Shown here: positions 35,502 through 44,273 of the stretch, one piece after another
Numbering within the stretch: position 1 is the first letter of the stretch
How the letters are laid out: every line of letters starts with the position of its first letter
Source of the DNA: Nisaea denitrificans DSM 18348
Lineage (GTDB): Bacteria; Pseudomonadota; Alphaproteobacteria; Thalassobaculales; Thalassobaculaceae
DNA: 64,000 bases
Reading direction: 5' to 3'
NCBI RefSeq assembly: GCF_000426505.1
Contig: NZ_AUFM01000011.1
Coordinates: forward strand, 558,001 to 622,000
The notes under the pieces: model-generated
Databases searched by the model: none
What the model was told of the DNA's origin: nothing
Seen by the model: only the letters and a program-made list of their open reading frames with translations
Translations under genes and position numbers: made by a program

Positions 35502-35753
35502 TCAGGCAGCCCAGAAAGGCTTGCTGATCTCGTACTCGACTTCGGCCTGGCTGATGCCCATATCTGAAAGCTCACGGTCCCCGAGTTCCTGAAGGGACTG
35601 GCGCTGACGCAGCCGGTCCTGCCAGGTGAGCAGCGTTGTGACGATTGCGTGCACAACACCATCACGGCCACGCTTGTGCGTGAAGACCGAGTTATTGGTT
35701 CCTGCTGTCATGCATGCGGCAGGAGCGACGTTCAGGGTTTCGTTCTTGAACAT
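35502..35753 (-). CDS. DUF1127 family small protein
   Basis: An 83-residue protein whose last 45 residues match DUF1127 (LQELGDRELSDMGISQAEVEYEI), a domain frequent in Alphaproteobacteria and linked by some studies to RNA turnover and phosphate or stress physiology. The N-terminal half is variable. AAGGAG precedes ATG at 35753. It converges with paaE. A hairpin CGCGGC/GCCGCG around 35468-35484 lies between the two genes but has no T-run. Confidence 0.88.
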   Translation of the reverse strand: MFKNETLNVAPAACMTAGTNNSVFTHKRGRDGVVHAIVTTLLTWQDRLRQRQSLQELGDRELSDMGISQAEVEYEISKPFWAA

Positions 35754-35878
35754 GAAAGTTCTCCTTAATCAATTCGTCACACACGCTCATTCGTGTCTGT
35801 CGGTGTTTGAGAATTTGGGCTACAAATAGCCGTTCATCAAACGAGTTAATCTGTCAGATGGATTAGTTCAGCTAAATC

Positions 35879-36793
35879 ATGTTGAGCCGTTTACCCCTGA
35901 ATGGTCTGCGCTGCTTTGAAGCGGCGGCGCGGCATATGAGTTTCAAGCTTGCGGCCGGAGAGCTGTTCGTGACGCCGGCTGCCATCAGTCAGCAGATCAA
36001 GGCTCTGGAGGCGGAACTCGGCTGTTCCCTGTTCCTGCGGCGTCCGAGGGCGCTTGAGCTGACGCCTGAAGGCGCACGACTTGCCCCGGCCGTGCGGGAA
36101 GCCTTTTCCCGCCTGCTGTCAGCGGTTAACGACCTGAAAGAGCATGAGGAAGGGCGCCCGCTGACAGTCAGTGTGCTGCCGTCCTTCGCTGTGAAATGGC
36201 TGATCCCGAGACTATCCAGATTCCGTATGCGCTACCCTGAAATCGATGTCCGGATTGCTGCCGAAGACCGCAAGGCGGACTTCGTCTCTGACGGGGTTGA
36301 TGTGGCGCTGCGCCTCGGTGAGGGGAAAGAAGAGGGCGTCCACGTCCAGCAAATCATGACCGAGTGTATCTATCCTGTCTGCAGCCCCGAGGTGGCGGCG
36401 AGACCGCCGGGTCTGAAACGTCCGGAAGATCTGAAGCACTATCCATTGCTGCATGACGTGAATAGCTTTGCCGGCGAAACCTGGGCGCATTTTCTGGAGC
36501 ATTTCAGCATCGAGGGTGTCGATGTGCGTCGGGGCGCTTTCTTCACACAGATGGACATGGTTCTGCAGGCTGCTATCGAAGGTCAGGGGGTGGCACTGGC
36601 TCGCTCGCAGCTGGTGACGGAGGATCTGCGCGCCGGGCGCCTGATTCGGCCGTTCGAGGTCGAGACGCCGGCGCCGCTGGCCTACTATTTCGTCTGCCGG
36701 GAGGAATCCCTCCGTTCGAACAAGGTCTCCGTTTTCCGTGACTGGATTCTGGACGAGGTCCGGCGGGATGGAGACCCCGGAGACGCTGCCTGA
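35879..36793 (+). CDS. LysR-type regulator, GcvA-like
   Basis: A 304-residue LysR regulator beginning MLSRLPLNGLRCFEAAARHM, the GcvA-like N-terminus, with a helix-turn-helix VTPAAISQQIKALEAELG and a type 2 effector domain containing LPSFAVKWLIPRL. Its stop shares one base with the start of the sodium-dependent transporter gene (TGATG), so translation is coupled and it probably regulates that transporter or is coregulated with it. The effector could be an amino acid or its metabolite. Confidence 0.9.
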   Translation: MLSRLPLNGLRCFEAAARHMSFKLAAGELFVTPAAISQQIKALEAELGCSLFLRRPRALELTPEGARLAPAVREAFSRLLSAVNDLKEHEEGRPLTVSVLPSFAVKWLIPRLSRFRMRYPEIDVRIAAEDRKADFVSDGVDVALRLGEGKEEGVHVQQIMTECIYPVCSPEVAARPPGLKRPEDLKHYPLLHDVNSFAGETWAHFLEHFSIEGVDVRRGAFFTQMDMVLQAAIEGQGVALARSQLVTEDLRAGRLIRPFEVETPAPLAYYFVCREESLRSNKVSVFRDWILDEVRRDGDPGDAA

Positions 36794-38127
36794 TGGCGGA
36801 GCGCGAACAATGGGGCACCCAGCTTGGTTTCATTCTCGCGACGATCGGATCAGCAGTCGGGATCGGGAATATCTGGCGCTTCCCGTATATTGCCGGTGAG
36901 AACGGCGGTGGCAGCTTTCTGCTGATCTATCTGGTGTGCGTGGTCCTGATCGGATTGCCGCTCGTGATTGCCGAGCTGGCAATAGGACGGACGGCGCGTC
37001 TCGATACTGTATCAGCCTTTCCCGCTCTGGCGCCGCGCAGCCCCCTTCGGCATGCCGGCTGGGCTGCTGCCGTCACCGGGGCCGTCATCCTGAGTTTTTA
37101 TTCCGTCATCGCTGGCTGGACGTTCCGCTACTTCTACGTGGCCGTCAGCGGGGGGCTCTGGGAGGCGAGCGGTGCCGGTTATGCCGGTTATTTCTCCGGC
37201 TTCTCAGGACGCGTCATGGAGCCATTGCTCTGGCAGACAGGCGCAGTTTTGCTTGCGGGGTTTGTCGTCGCGCGCGGTATCGAGCATGGGATAGAGCGGC
37301 TGAATCGGTTCATGATGCCTGTGCTTGCGGTGATCATGATTGGCCTAGCGCTTTACGGTTTGTTCCGGCCCGACGGTGCTGCCGGGCTGACCTACATGTT
37401 TGCACTCGATCCGGCGGCTTTCTCCGACCCCGGCGTTTATGTCGCGGCTCTGGGACAAGCCTTCTTTTCCATAGGGGTCGGGATGGCCATTTTCATCACG
37501 TATGGCAGCTACATGAGGACCGATACACCGATTCTGAAATCGGCGGTTTATATTGTGATCGGCGACAGTCTCTTCGCTGTGCTCGCTGGTGTCGCGATTT
37601 TCCCGGCAGTCTTCGCGCATGGCCTCAATCCGGCGTCCGGACCCGAGCTTGCCTTTGTGGTGCTGCCGAGTGTTTTCGAGGAGCTCTATGGCGGGGCGAT
37701 GTTGGCGCCCGCATTCTTCTTCCTTCTGGCGGCGGCAGGACTGACGTCAATGATCTCTGTTCTGGAGGTTTCGGTCGCGGTCTGTATGGACCGTTTCGGC
37801 ATATCACGGGCGATAGCGACCCGGGCGATGGTTGCCGTTGTTCTCATTGTCGGATTTATTCCCGGCCTTAGCTTCAGCGTGCTGAAGGAGGTCAAACTGG
37901 CGGGAAGGGATCTTTTCGAAGTCTTCGATCTTGTTGCATCTTCGCTGCTGCTGCCGCTCAGCGGGCTTCTTGTCAGCCTCTTCGTCGGCTGGGGACTCTA
38001 TCGTCGTGATGCACTGAATTTTGCCGGGCTGGACGGCATATTAGGAGGAGTCTGGATCTGGCTGCTCAGAGCCGTCGTGCCAATCATGATCCTCTTGATT
38101 CTGATTAATGCTTTTCTCGGTGAATAG
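36793..38127 (+). CDS. Sodium-dependent neurotransmitter-symporter family (NSS/SNF) transporter
   Basis: A 444-residue inner-membrane symporter with the LeuT-type start LGFILATIGSAVGIGNIWRF forming the Na and substrate sites, and about 11 helices. Many bacterial members transport hydrophobic or aromatic amino acids such as tryptophan, tyrosine or leucine. The adjoining paa genes make an aromatic amino acid attractive, but nothing in sequence proves it. It is translationally coupled to the upstream LysR gene. Confidence 0.9.
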   Translation: MAEREQWGTQLGFILATIGSAVGIGNIWRFPYIAGENGGGSFLLIYLVCVVLIGLPLVIAELAIGRTARLDTVSAFPALAPRSPLRHAGWAAAVTGAVILSFYSVIAGWTFRYFYVAVSGGLWEASGAGYAGYFSGFSGRVMEPLLWQTGAVLLAGFVVARGIEHGIERLNRFMMPVLAVIMIGLALYGLFRPDGAAGLTYMFALDPAAFSDPGVYVAALGQAFFSIGVGMAIFITYGSYMRTDTPILKSAVYIVIGDSLFAVLAGVAIFPAVFAHGLNPASGPELAFVVLPSVFEELYGGAMLAPAFFFLLAAAGLTSMISVLEVSVAVCMDRFGISRAIATRAMVAVVLIVGFIPGLSFSVLKEVKLAGRDLFEVFDLVASSLLLPLSGLLVSLFVGWGLYRRDALNFAGLDGILGGVWIWLLRAVVPIMILLILINAFLGE

Positions 38128-38135
38128 CCGCCTCG

Positions 38136-38699
38136 TCATTCCAAGTAGCAGGGTATGCCCGCGCCGATATCGAAAAACTCCCGGCTTGTGATCTGTTGGA
38201 CCTGGAGTTCGGGGTTGTCCGGGACAGCAGACATGCCTGATTTTGCTCTCAGACTGCAGGAAAAGACCAGCTTGCGATTGTTCTTGAGATCGGAAATAGG
38301 AAGATCGATCGTCTGACGGGTCCAAGAGCTGCCTGACCGGGTCGTCGAACGCAGTGTTACGGACATTCCGACAGGTGTGTCGTGCAGGATGAATAATGCC
38401 CTGGATGCCGCTTCCCTGCGCGCTGGTTCAACCATGTCGAGGTAGTTCCAGCCGGTGATGTCTTCTTCATAATCCTCTGCCACGGCGGTACCGATCAGGC
38501 GAAGCCGAATAAGGTCCGGCGAAACAAGATCGTGGATGACGATATAGGGGAGCAGGTGTTTGATGGCGCCTGGATCAATGTCCTCCCGTTCGGGGAGGTC
38601 ACGGCCTTCGCGCAGGGAATGCCAATACGCGACAAAATCCATGCCCTCAGATGTCAGGGATGGCGGCAGCGTCAGGCTGCTCACAGCAGGCTCCTGCAT
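38136..38699 (-). CDS. PAS_5 (DUF1457-like) domain protein
   Basis: A 187-residue single-domain protein of the PAS_5 family common in Rhodospirillales. Characteristic blocks are YWHSLREGRDLPERED, DIDPGAIKHLLPYIVIHDL, RLRLIGTAVAEDY and TRQTIDLPIS. Such proteins resemble ligand-binding PAS domains without an output domain, so any signalling role would need a partner. It ends 9 bp before the NSS stop (convergent) and abuts the thioredoxin-fold gene. Confidence 0.85.
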   Translation of the reverse strand: MQEPAVSSLTLPPSLTSEGMDFVAYWHSLREGRDLPEREDIDPGAIKHLLPYIVIHDLVSPDLIRLRLIGTAVAEDYEEDITGWNYLDMVEPARREAASRALFILHDTPVGMSVTLRSTTRSGSSWTRQTIDLPISDLKNNRKLVFSCSLRAKSGMSAVPDNPELQVQQITSREFFDIGAGIPCYLE

Positions 38700-38700
38700 T

Positions 38701-39258
38701 TCAGGCGTCCGCTTTCCACTTGATTGAGCAGCCCATGCTGGCGATCTGCTCTTTCGGGCCGTGACCGGTCTCCGCCACCAGCTTCATGGCCTCGAACAGA
38801 TCACGCCGTGCACCTTCAATCGGTGAAGCTCTGCTTTCGTCAAGACGCCCGTGATATTGCAATCCGAGACCCGAATCGAAGCCGAAGAATTCCGGCGTGC
38901 ACACTGCGTCGTAGGCGCGCGCGACCTGCTGGGTCTCGTCGATCAAATAGGGAAAGCTGAATTCATGCGTGGCGGCGAACCTGATCATGTTGTCGAAGGA
39001 ATCCGCCGGATAGGCCTCCGTGTCGTTCGACATGATGGCAACCGAGGCAATGCCAAGAGAGGCAAGTTCCGCAGCATCCCGCGCAATTTTGCCCGCGATT
39101 GCCTTCACATAGGGGCAGTGATTGCAGATAAACATGATGAGCGTGCCGTTCGGGCCGCGAAGATCCGCAAGGCTGTGTTCCGCACCATCAATGCCCTTCA
39201 GCCGGAAGTCCGGCGCCGTCCAGCCGAAGTCGCAGATCTCAGTTTTTCTAAGGGCCAT
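38701..39258 (-). CDS. Thioredoxin-fold (AhpC/TSA-TlpA-like) redoxin
   Basis: A 185-residue peroxiredoxin-like protein: APDFRLKGIDGAEHSLADLRG leads to MFICNHCPYVKAI with CxxC at residues 45 and 48, then ASLGIASVAIMSNDTEAYP and VCTPEFFGFD. It probably reduces peroxide or disulphides in the cytosol; there is no signal peptide. It lies one base upstream of the PAS_5 gene, so the two are likely cotranscribed. Confidence 0.85.
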   Translation of the reverse strand: MALRKTEICDFGWTAPDFRLKGIDGAEHSLADLRGPNGTLIMFICNHCPYVKAIAGKIARDAAELASLGIASVAIMSNDTEAYPADSFDNMIRFAATHEFSFPYLIDETQQVARAYDAVCTPEFFGFDSGLGLQYHGRLDESRASPIEGARRDLFEAMKLVAETGHGPKEQIASMGCSIKWKADA

Positions 39259-39428
39259 GATGTGTCTCCCATGCTCACGCTATTGCGCTGCACGGTAAGT
39301 GCACCAGAAAGAACAGGTTCCGTCAAAGTCCGTTAACCATAAGCTAAGTTTGACGAAGTGCGATACGCGGCTCGCATGCTCTATCATCGTGCCGTTGGCT
39401 CGTGATTGGATACGGGAAAGGACCCCGA

Positions 39429-39773
39429 ATGCCCAAAAACACATCCGATATCCTTGGGTACCATGCCCATGTTTATTTCGGCGCTGAGAGCGCGGAGTCG
39501 GCTCGCACACTCCGCGAGGCGATTGAGCGGCAGTTCGATATAGAGATGGGCCGGTTCCACGAGAAGCCTGTCGGTCCGCATCCGCGATACAGTTATCAGG
39601 TCGCGTTCAAACCGGAGCAGTTCGGGGAGATCATTCCCTGGCTGTCTCTCAATCGTGGAGACCTGACCGTCTTTGTGCACGCAGAGACCGGGGACGAGCT
39701 GGCGGATCATACCCAGCATGTGATCTGGCTGGGCCCGTCCGAAGATCTGAAAGTCAGCATGTTCGAGAAGTAA
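39429..39773 (+). CDS. DOPA 4,5-dioxygenase-like protein
   Basis: A 114-residue protein with HAHVYFG, GPHPRYSYQVAF and VFVHAETGDELADH, the His motif set of the DOPA 4,5-dioxygenase family (extradiol-like ring opening, ferredoxin-like fold). Bacterial members are mostly uncharacterised. ATG at 39429 follows AAAGGACCCC; the frame to 39402 uses GTG and is rejected. It is divergent from the redoxin gene with about 170 bp between them and convergent with the PNPOx-like gene. Confidence 0.85.
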   Translation: MPKNTSDILGYHAHVYFGAESAESARTLREAIERQFDIEMGRFHEKPVGPHPRYSYQVAFKPEQFGEIIPWLSLNRGDLTVFVHAETGDELADHTQHVIWLGPSEDLKVSMFEK

Positions 39774-39786
39774 CGGTGCGCGATGC

Positions 39787-40368
39787 TCAGGGCACGAGCC
39801 AGCTCCCGGTCCCGAGCGCGACGTCGAGGCGGTACCGCCGGTTGCCGTTACGTGAGAGTTGCAGGATATCGACTGTTTTGGCCGAAAAGGTAAGAACGTC
39901 GAAATTCTCGTAACCGGATTGAGCGGCGGCCGGGTCGATGCCGTCACCGGCCGCGCTGATCGGGGATCCTGTCGGCAGGCTGGCCCGGTAGTTCGGCCGG
40001 TTACTTGCCGGAAGTTCCGCCCAGATGGCTTCGCGGACCGCACTGTCGGTGCTTCTGTCTATTGCCCCTTTGAGCCGTAATTGCAAACTCGCCTCATGGT
40101 CATAAAAGACCAGCATGGCGGCGTCGTTTCCTGCCAGTTCGGAGACTTTCTCCGCCCGGCTATCCGAGTGCAGTGTCACTTGCCAGGCCATGGGATCTGC
40201 CGTCCGGAGCACCAGGATACGGCCGTTGGGGCTGCCGTCTCGCCCGATTGTCGCCAAGACGGGATAGCGGAATGGGGATTGCGGATTACCCGGAGCGGCG
40301 GAGAAGAGTTCCGATGCCCGGCTGATCAGGGCGTGCGCGCCCGGATCCAGTTCCGGCCGTTCGCTCAT
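39787..40368 (-). CDS. Pyridoxamine 5'-phosphate oxidase-like flavoprotein
   Basis: A 193-residue split-barrel FMN-binding protein. PVLATIGRDGSPNGRILVLR and TLHSDSRAEKVSELA match the PNPOx fold's flavin site, and the C-terminal block ends YRLDVALGTGSWLVP (usually RLxxxL with W). It may oxidise pyridoxamine or be a general flavin reductase-like member; it is shorter than canonical PdxH. The ATG at 40368 overlaps the MFS stop by 4 bp (ATGA). The long upstream frame to 40725 is a shadow of that gene. Confidence 0.8.
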   Translation of the reverse strand: MSERPELDPGAHALISRASELFSAAPGNPQSPFRYPVLATIGRDGSPNGRILVLRTADPMAWQVTLHSDSRAEKVSELAGNDAAMLVFYDHEASLQLRLKGAIDRSTDSAVREAIWAELPASNRPNYRASLPTGSPISAAGDGIDPAAAQSGYENFDVLTFSAKTVDILQLSRNGNRRYRLDVALGTGSWLVP

Positions 40369-41573
40369 TCGGCGGCCGCTTCCTGTTCCAGAGGCGCCTG
40401 GTTCCGGACGAGGGTGAGGCTTGCCAGGGCGCAGCACGCTCCGACCATGACCGTCACCGCGAGCGCGATGAAGTCCGTATCGTTCTGGAAGTAGCCGACG
40501 GTAACGGTTGCGATGCCGCCGAACACCATCTGCAAGAAACCCATCAGGCCAGACGCCGCGCCAGCGATCAGCGGGTTGACGCTGACAGCACCGGCAATTG
40601 CATTGGGTTGGCTCATGCCATTGCCGAACGCAACCAGGGCAAAAGGCAGGAAAATCGCCAAAGCCGACAAAAACCCGAGTGTCGACAACGCGGTCAGAAC
40701 CACTGCGCCACCCATGGAGAAGCAACAGCCAAGCAGGATCATGCGATCAATGCCGAGCCGCCGGGATATCCGTGTGGCGATGAAGTTGCCGGAAATATAG
40801 GCCAGTGAAACGATAATGAAGAAGAATCCGTAGACATGCGGCGGGATCTTCAGGATCTCGATTGTTACGTAGGGAGCGGACGACAGGAAGGCGAAGAAGC
40901 AGCCGATTGAGAAAGACGTGTTCAGCGTATAGCCGAGATAGGCGCGCGATGTCAGCAGGGCGCCGTAGCTGCGGGCAAGACTGCGCACATCGATCCGCTC
41001 TGCACGGGCATGGTGCGTTTCATGCAATGTCGGTATGGCATAAGCCAGAGCCGCGCCACCCATGGTGGCGACGACATAAAAACCTGCGTACCAGCCAAAT
41101 GCGCTGTCCAGAAAGCCTCCGATGGCCGGGCCGATCATGGGGGCAACGGCCATGGCCATGGTGATGAAGGCGATCACCGGCGCTGCTTCCTCGCGCTCAT
41201 AAACGTCCCGCACGATGGCGCGCCCAAGGACCATGCCGGCACACCCGCCAAGAGCCTGGAAGACGCGGCCGGTTATCAGCCACTCGATGGAGCCCGCAAA
41301 GGCGCAGAGAAGACTGGCGAGCGTGTATATCGCCAGCCCGGCCAGCAAGGTCGGCCGGCGCCCGATCCGGTCAGAAATCGGCCCGTACAGAAGTTGGCCG
41401 ACGGCGATACCCGCGAGATACAGCGTCAGTGTGTATTGAACGGTATGATAATCGGTCCCGAAAATCTTCACGAGGCCAGGCATTGAGGGGACAAAAAGAT
41501 TCAGGGCAAGGGGCCCGGTCGCTGTCGCGATAATGAGCACGAGAATTGGGGGAGCCTTGCGCTGGGCTGTCAC
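40365..41573 (-). CDS. Bcr/CflA family MFS drug efflux transporter
   Basis: A 402-residue efflux transporter with 12 membrane segments. GQLLYGPISDRIGRRPTLLAGL is the loop 2-3 motif, and LNLFVPSMPGLV plus GRAIVRDVYEREEAAPVIA are Bcr/CflA-specific. GTG at 41573 is used because AGGTACCCA precedes it and it gives the usual N-terminus; the frame extends to 41648. It is followed by the PNPOx-like gene in an ATGA overlap. Confidence 0.85.
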   Translation of the reverse strand: MTAQRKAPPILVLIIATATGPLALNLFVPSMPGLVKIFGTDYHTVQYTLTLYLAGIAVGQLLYGPISDRIGRRPTLLAGLAIYTLASLLCAFAGSIEWLITGRVFQALGGCAGMVLGRAIVRDVYEREEAAPVIAFITMAMAVAPMIGPAIGGFLDSAFGWYAGFYVVATMGGAALAYAIPTLHETHHARAERIDVRSLARSYGALLTSRAYLGYTLNTSFSIGCFFAFLSSAPYVTIEILKIPPHVYGFFFIIVSLAYISGNFIATRISRRLGIDRMILLGCCFSMGGAVVLTALSTLGFLSALAIFLPFALVAFGNGMSQPNAIAGAVSVNPLIAGAASGLMGFLQMVFGGIATVTVGYFQNDTDFIALAVTVMVGACCALASLTLVRNQAPLEQEAAAE

Positions 41574-41786
41574 TGGGTACCTGCTCTGATTCTGGTGCCG
41601 GGGAGGAAGATCCCAATGTAGCCCGGAAACCGAGCATAAATAGTGCAAATACGGCGGGTTACAATTCTCGATTTGTGCGAAAGAGCACCAGACTGTGATG
41701 TCGCCTTGGTTGACTGGATCGGTTCAAAGACTTAATTTGGAGTTTCTAATTGGCCCGGACAGAATTTCCGGTAACTAGGGATAAAA

Positions 41787-42899
41787 ATGGTCTCTGGCGT
41801 CGAAACCAATCTCATCATACGGGTAAACAGCACGATATCCGCTGCTGGTTTGACCCCGCAGACCGATGAAGACAATCAGCAGAACACGCTCGACAGGACA
41901 GCTGCGCCGACGGCGGCAGGGCTGACGGGCGCGTCCGTGTTGAGGCCATTCGGCCAGGGCGAGCAGGCTGGCGGTGACGACGAGGGGGCTATTTCAGTCT
42001 TTGGTCTGAATGGCCTTTTGGCGCCTCGGAGTATCGCTGCGGTTCAGGAAGAAAGCGATAGCGAGGCAGAACGGCGCACTGCGATTGCGGAACCATCCGA
42101 CCCGACTGCCGACGATGCCGAAGACGCGCAGGCGCAGGAAGCGGGGTCGGAAGAGGAAGAGGGCGCAAACGGTCTGACCGAAGAAGAGCAGGAGACCGTC
42201 GACGATCTGAAGCAGCGTGATGCCGAGGTGCGCCGCCATGAGCAGGCGCACAAAGCCGCCGGTGGCCAGTATGCCGGATCGATTTCCTATACGTATCAGG
42301 CCGGACCGGACGGGCGCCGCTATGCAGTTGGCGGTGAAGTGCCAATTGAGACCAGTCCTGTTGCCGGGGACCCGGACGCCACGATCCGTAAGCTGCAACA
42401 GGTCCGCAATGCTGCGCTTGCTCCGGCGGAGCCGTCAGCGGCGGATCAGGCGATCGCGGCCCAGGCCAGCCAGGGTATTCAGCAGGCCCGGGCGGAAAAG
42501 GCCCAGGAAGTGACAGAAGCTCTTGAGGAGCTCAATGGCGGTGGAGAACAGGGTGGCGAAGCTGAAAACGCTTCGGGATCTGCAAACTCTGATTCTGGGA
42601 GCACATCCGGTGTGGCTGCTCCCGGTTTGACCGGGCAAGGTGCTACGGAGAATGCTGGTCAGTCCTCTGGCGTGAGTGGCAGCCCATTCGCTCCGGAGAC
42701 GGTGTCACCGTTTGCAGGAACGAATCAAGCTGACGACAACGGGGCATTCTCGGTGACTTCCGGAAGTGCCTTCGGAGTTACGGCAGTGAACGAGGACAGT
42801 GATCGGGAGAGCGGCTCTTCATTCTTCGAACGTGAAGGTCTGTCGCCGTTTGACTTCTCACCAGTGCCGACTACATCCAGGCTAGATATTTCAATATAA
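41787..42899 (+). CDS. SprA-related putative metalloprotease
   Basis: A 370-residue protein. Its conserved core (about 130-240) has LKQRDAEVRRHEQAHKAAGG, an HExxH zinc motif at 150-154, then SYTYQAGPDGRRYAVGGEV, the signature of the SprA-related putative metalloprotease family. It is flanked by long disordered, acidic and Ser/Gly-rich tails. No signal peptide or membrane segment is visible. The family's substrate is unknown. The upstream 210 bp contain TTAATTTGGAG and other AT-rich elements but no operator I recognise. Its stop is 8 bp from the convergent exported-protein gene. Confidence 0.8.
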   Translation: MVSGVETNLIIRVNSTISAAGLTPQTDEDNQQNTLDRTAAPTAAGLTGASVLRPFGQGEQAGGDDEGAISVFGLNGLLAPRSIAAVQEESDSEAERRTAIAEPSDPTADDAEDAQAQEAGSEEEEGANGLTEEEQETVDDLKQRDAEVRRHEQAHKAAGGQYAGSISYTYQAGPDGRRYAVGGEVPIETSPVAGDPDATIRKLQQVRNAALAPAEPSAADQAIAAQASQGIQQARAEKAQEVTEALEELNGGGEQGGEAENASGSANSDSGSTSGVAAPGLTGQGATENAGQSSGVSGSPFAPETVSPFAGTNQADDNGAFSVTSGSAFGVTAVNEDSDRESGSSFFEREGLSPFDFSPVPTTSRLDISI

Positions 42900-42907
42900 A
42901 CAAATAA

Positions 42908-43672
42908 TTATTCTTCTTTGTTCAGGCAATCTTTGAAGCTTTGTTCAGACTGATCCGGACTCTCGCTGCAGCTGACGAAGCGGTTGCGGCAGGTTCCGTA
43001 ATCCGTGTCTTTTCCGACGAATCGGAGTTCCTCGCAGAAATCGAGATAGTGGCGGGCGACAGTTTCGAACGTCTCGCTACGGCGTTTCTGGGTGACCTCA
43101 GGGCCACGGTTGAGCGGTGCGAGGTTCAGCATCTGGGCGATGGCCTCGTTCGCGCGTTTCAGTGGAATTTCGGCCTGTTCCATCTCGCCGGTCGCTGTCC
43201 AATAGCGGACATGCAGAGTCTCTCCGAGCATGAAATTGCGCAGGGGAGGTGGGACCTGACCTCGTTTCAAGGCGCCCCACAGAATGAACTGAACGCCCTT
43301 CTCGCTGATATCGTATAGCGTCGGCTTGAAGCCGACCTCCAATTCTTTCAGGGATTCGAGATTTACCGGGTCGTTTCCGTCTATCCAATAGGTCGGAAGC
43401 CGCTTTCGGCTGATCGTCTTTTCGACATGCCGCGGCATAATGAATTCGGCCCAGAGCGAATTATCGGCCCGTTTCATAAAGTGAAAGCGGTAACCGCGGC
43501 GCGACAGGATACGGGCTTCGAGAATGGGGGCCTTTGTGATCGGATCCGTCAGGACCTCGATGTACCACTGAATGGTCTGGGCCCTGGCCGGGGTGGCTGC
43601 GACAAGAAACGACACCAGCAACGCAATCAGAAGGCCGGAGTGCCAGCCAGTACGGAAGTAGCATTTGTCCAT
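42908..43672 (-). CDS. Exported protein of unknown function
   Basis: A 254-residue protein. MDKCYFRTGWHSGLLIALLV and TPARAQ make a convincing Sec signal peptide. The mature part begins TIQWYIEVLTDPITKAPI and is beta-rich; the last 50 residues contain four Cys (FCEELRF, TCRNRFVSCSE, DCLNKEE) likely to form disulphides in the periplasm. I recognise no family. It converges with the SprA-like gene and diverges from the rod-like gene. Confidence 0.7.
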   Translation of the reverse strand: MDKCYFRTGWHSGLLIALLVSFLVAATPARAQTIQWYIEVLTDPITKAPILEARILSRRGYRFHFMKRADNSLWAEFIMPRHVEKTISRKRLPTYWIDGNDPVNLESLKELEVGFKPTLYDISEKGVQFILWGALKRGQVPPPLRNFMLGETLHVRYWTATGEMEQAEIPLKRANEAIAQMLNLAPLNRGPEVTQKRRSETFETVARHYLDFCEELRFVGKDTDYGTCRNRFVSCSESPDQSEQSFKDCLNKEE

Positions 43673-43822
43673 ACCGGTGCGCGATCCCTTCGTTCATCCG
43701 AATGATCCTTCTCACATAACACGTTACGGCAGATGGCGCACGCGGCGGACTGGACCGGGTTCTGCTTGTAATATATGTCGCCGAAAACTATTTTTTAAGA
43801 CACATGGTTTATTGGTGAGTGC

Positions 43823-44260
43823 ATGAGTATTTCAGGTGCATTGAACACAGCGGTGAGCGGCATCCTATCGGCGGGCAGCCAGACCCGTAACGCAGCCAGC
43901 AATCTTGCGAATATCTCCAGCGTCGCGGCGCCGGCGGATGAGGTTCTGCGCCCGGGCCAGCCGATCCCCGAGACCAATGCCACAGGCGATACGATCTTCC
44001 GTCCGACAGAGATTCAGTCCACTACGGCCGGTGCTGCCAGCGTGCGGACCCAGACCTCGCTTGTCGACCCGGCATCTTTTCCGATCTACGACCCGAGTGC
44101 TCCGGACGCGAATGCCGAAGGCATATCATCGGTTGCGAATGTGTCGATCGCCGACGAAACGGTAAACCTGATCCAGGCACAGCGTCAGCTTGAAGCAAAT
44201 GTCGCCGTGCTACGAACAGGCGACGAGCTCCTCGACGAAACCCTCGACATTCTCGCTTAG
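43823..44260 (+). CDS. Orphan flagellar rod (FlgC-like) protein
   Basis: A 145-residue protein with both ends of a flagellar rod/hook-basal-body protein: MSISGALNTAVSGILSAGSQ with SNLANISSV at the start, and DETVNLIQAQRQLEANVAVL with RTGDELLDETLDI at the end, the length of FlgC. No other flagellar gene is in the window, so it may be a divergent paralogue with a rod-like or unrelated role. GGTGAG precedes ATG at 43823. The 150 bp upstream contain an AT-rich ATATAT/TTTTTTAA stretch, a possible promoter. Confidence 0.75.
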   Translation: MSISGALNTAVSGILSAGSQTRNAASNLANISSVAAPADEVLRPGQPIPETNATGDTIFRPTEIQSTTAGAASVRTQTSLVDPASFPIYDPSAPDANAEGISSVANVSIADETVNLIQAQRQLEANVAVLRTGDELLDETLDILA

Positions 44261-44273
44261 AGCACTCGATCGC

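Noticed and set aside
39787-40725. 312-residue version of the PNPOx-like protein
   Set aside because: The first 119 residues overlap the Bcr/CflA transporter gene out of frame and have an Arg/Gly/Cys-rich shadow composition; the family N-terminus begins at 40368.
41741-41786. Possible sigma-54 promoter (TTGGCCCGG) before the SprA-like gene
   Set aside because: The required GC element does not occur at the fixed spacing after the GG.
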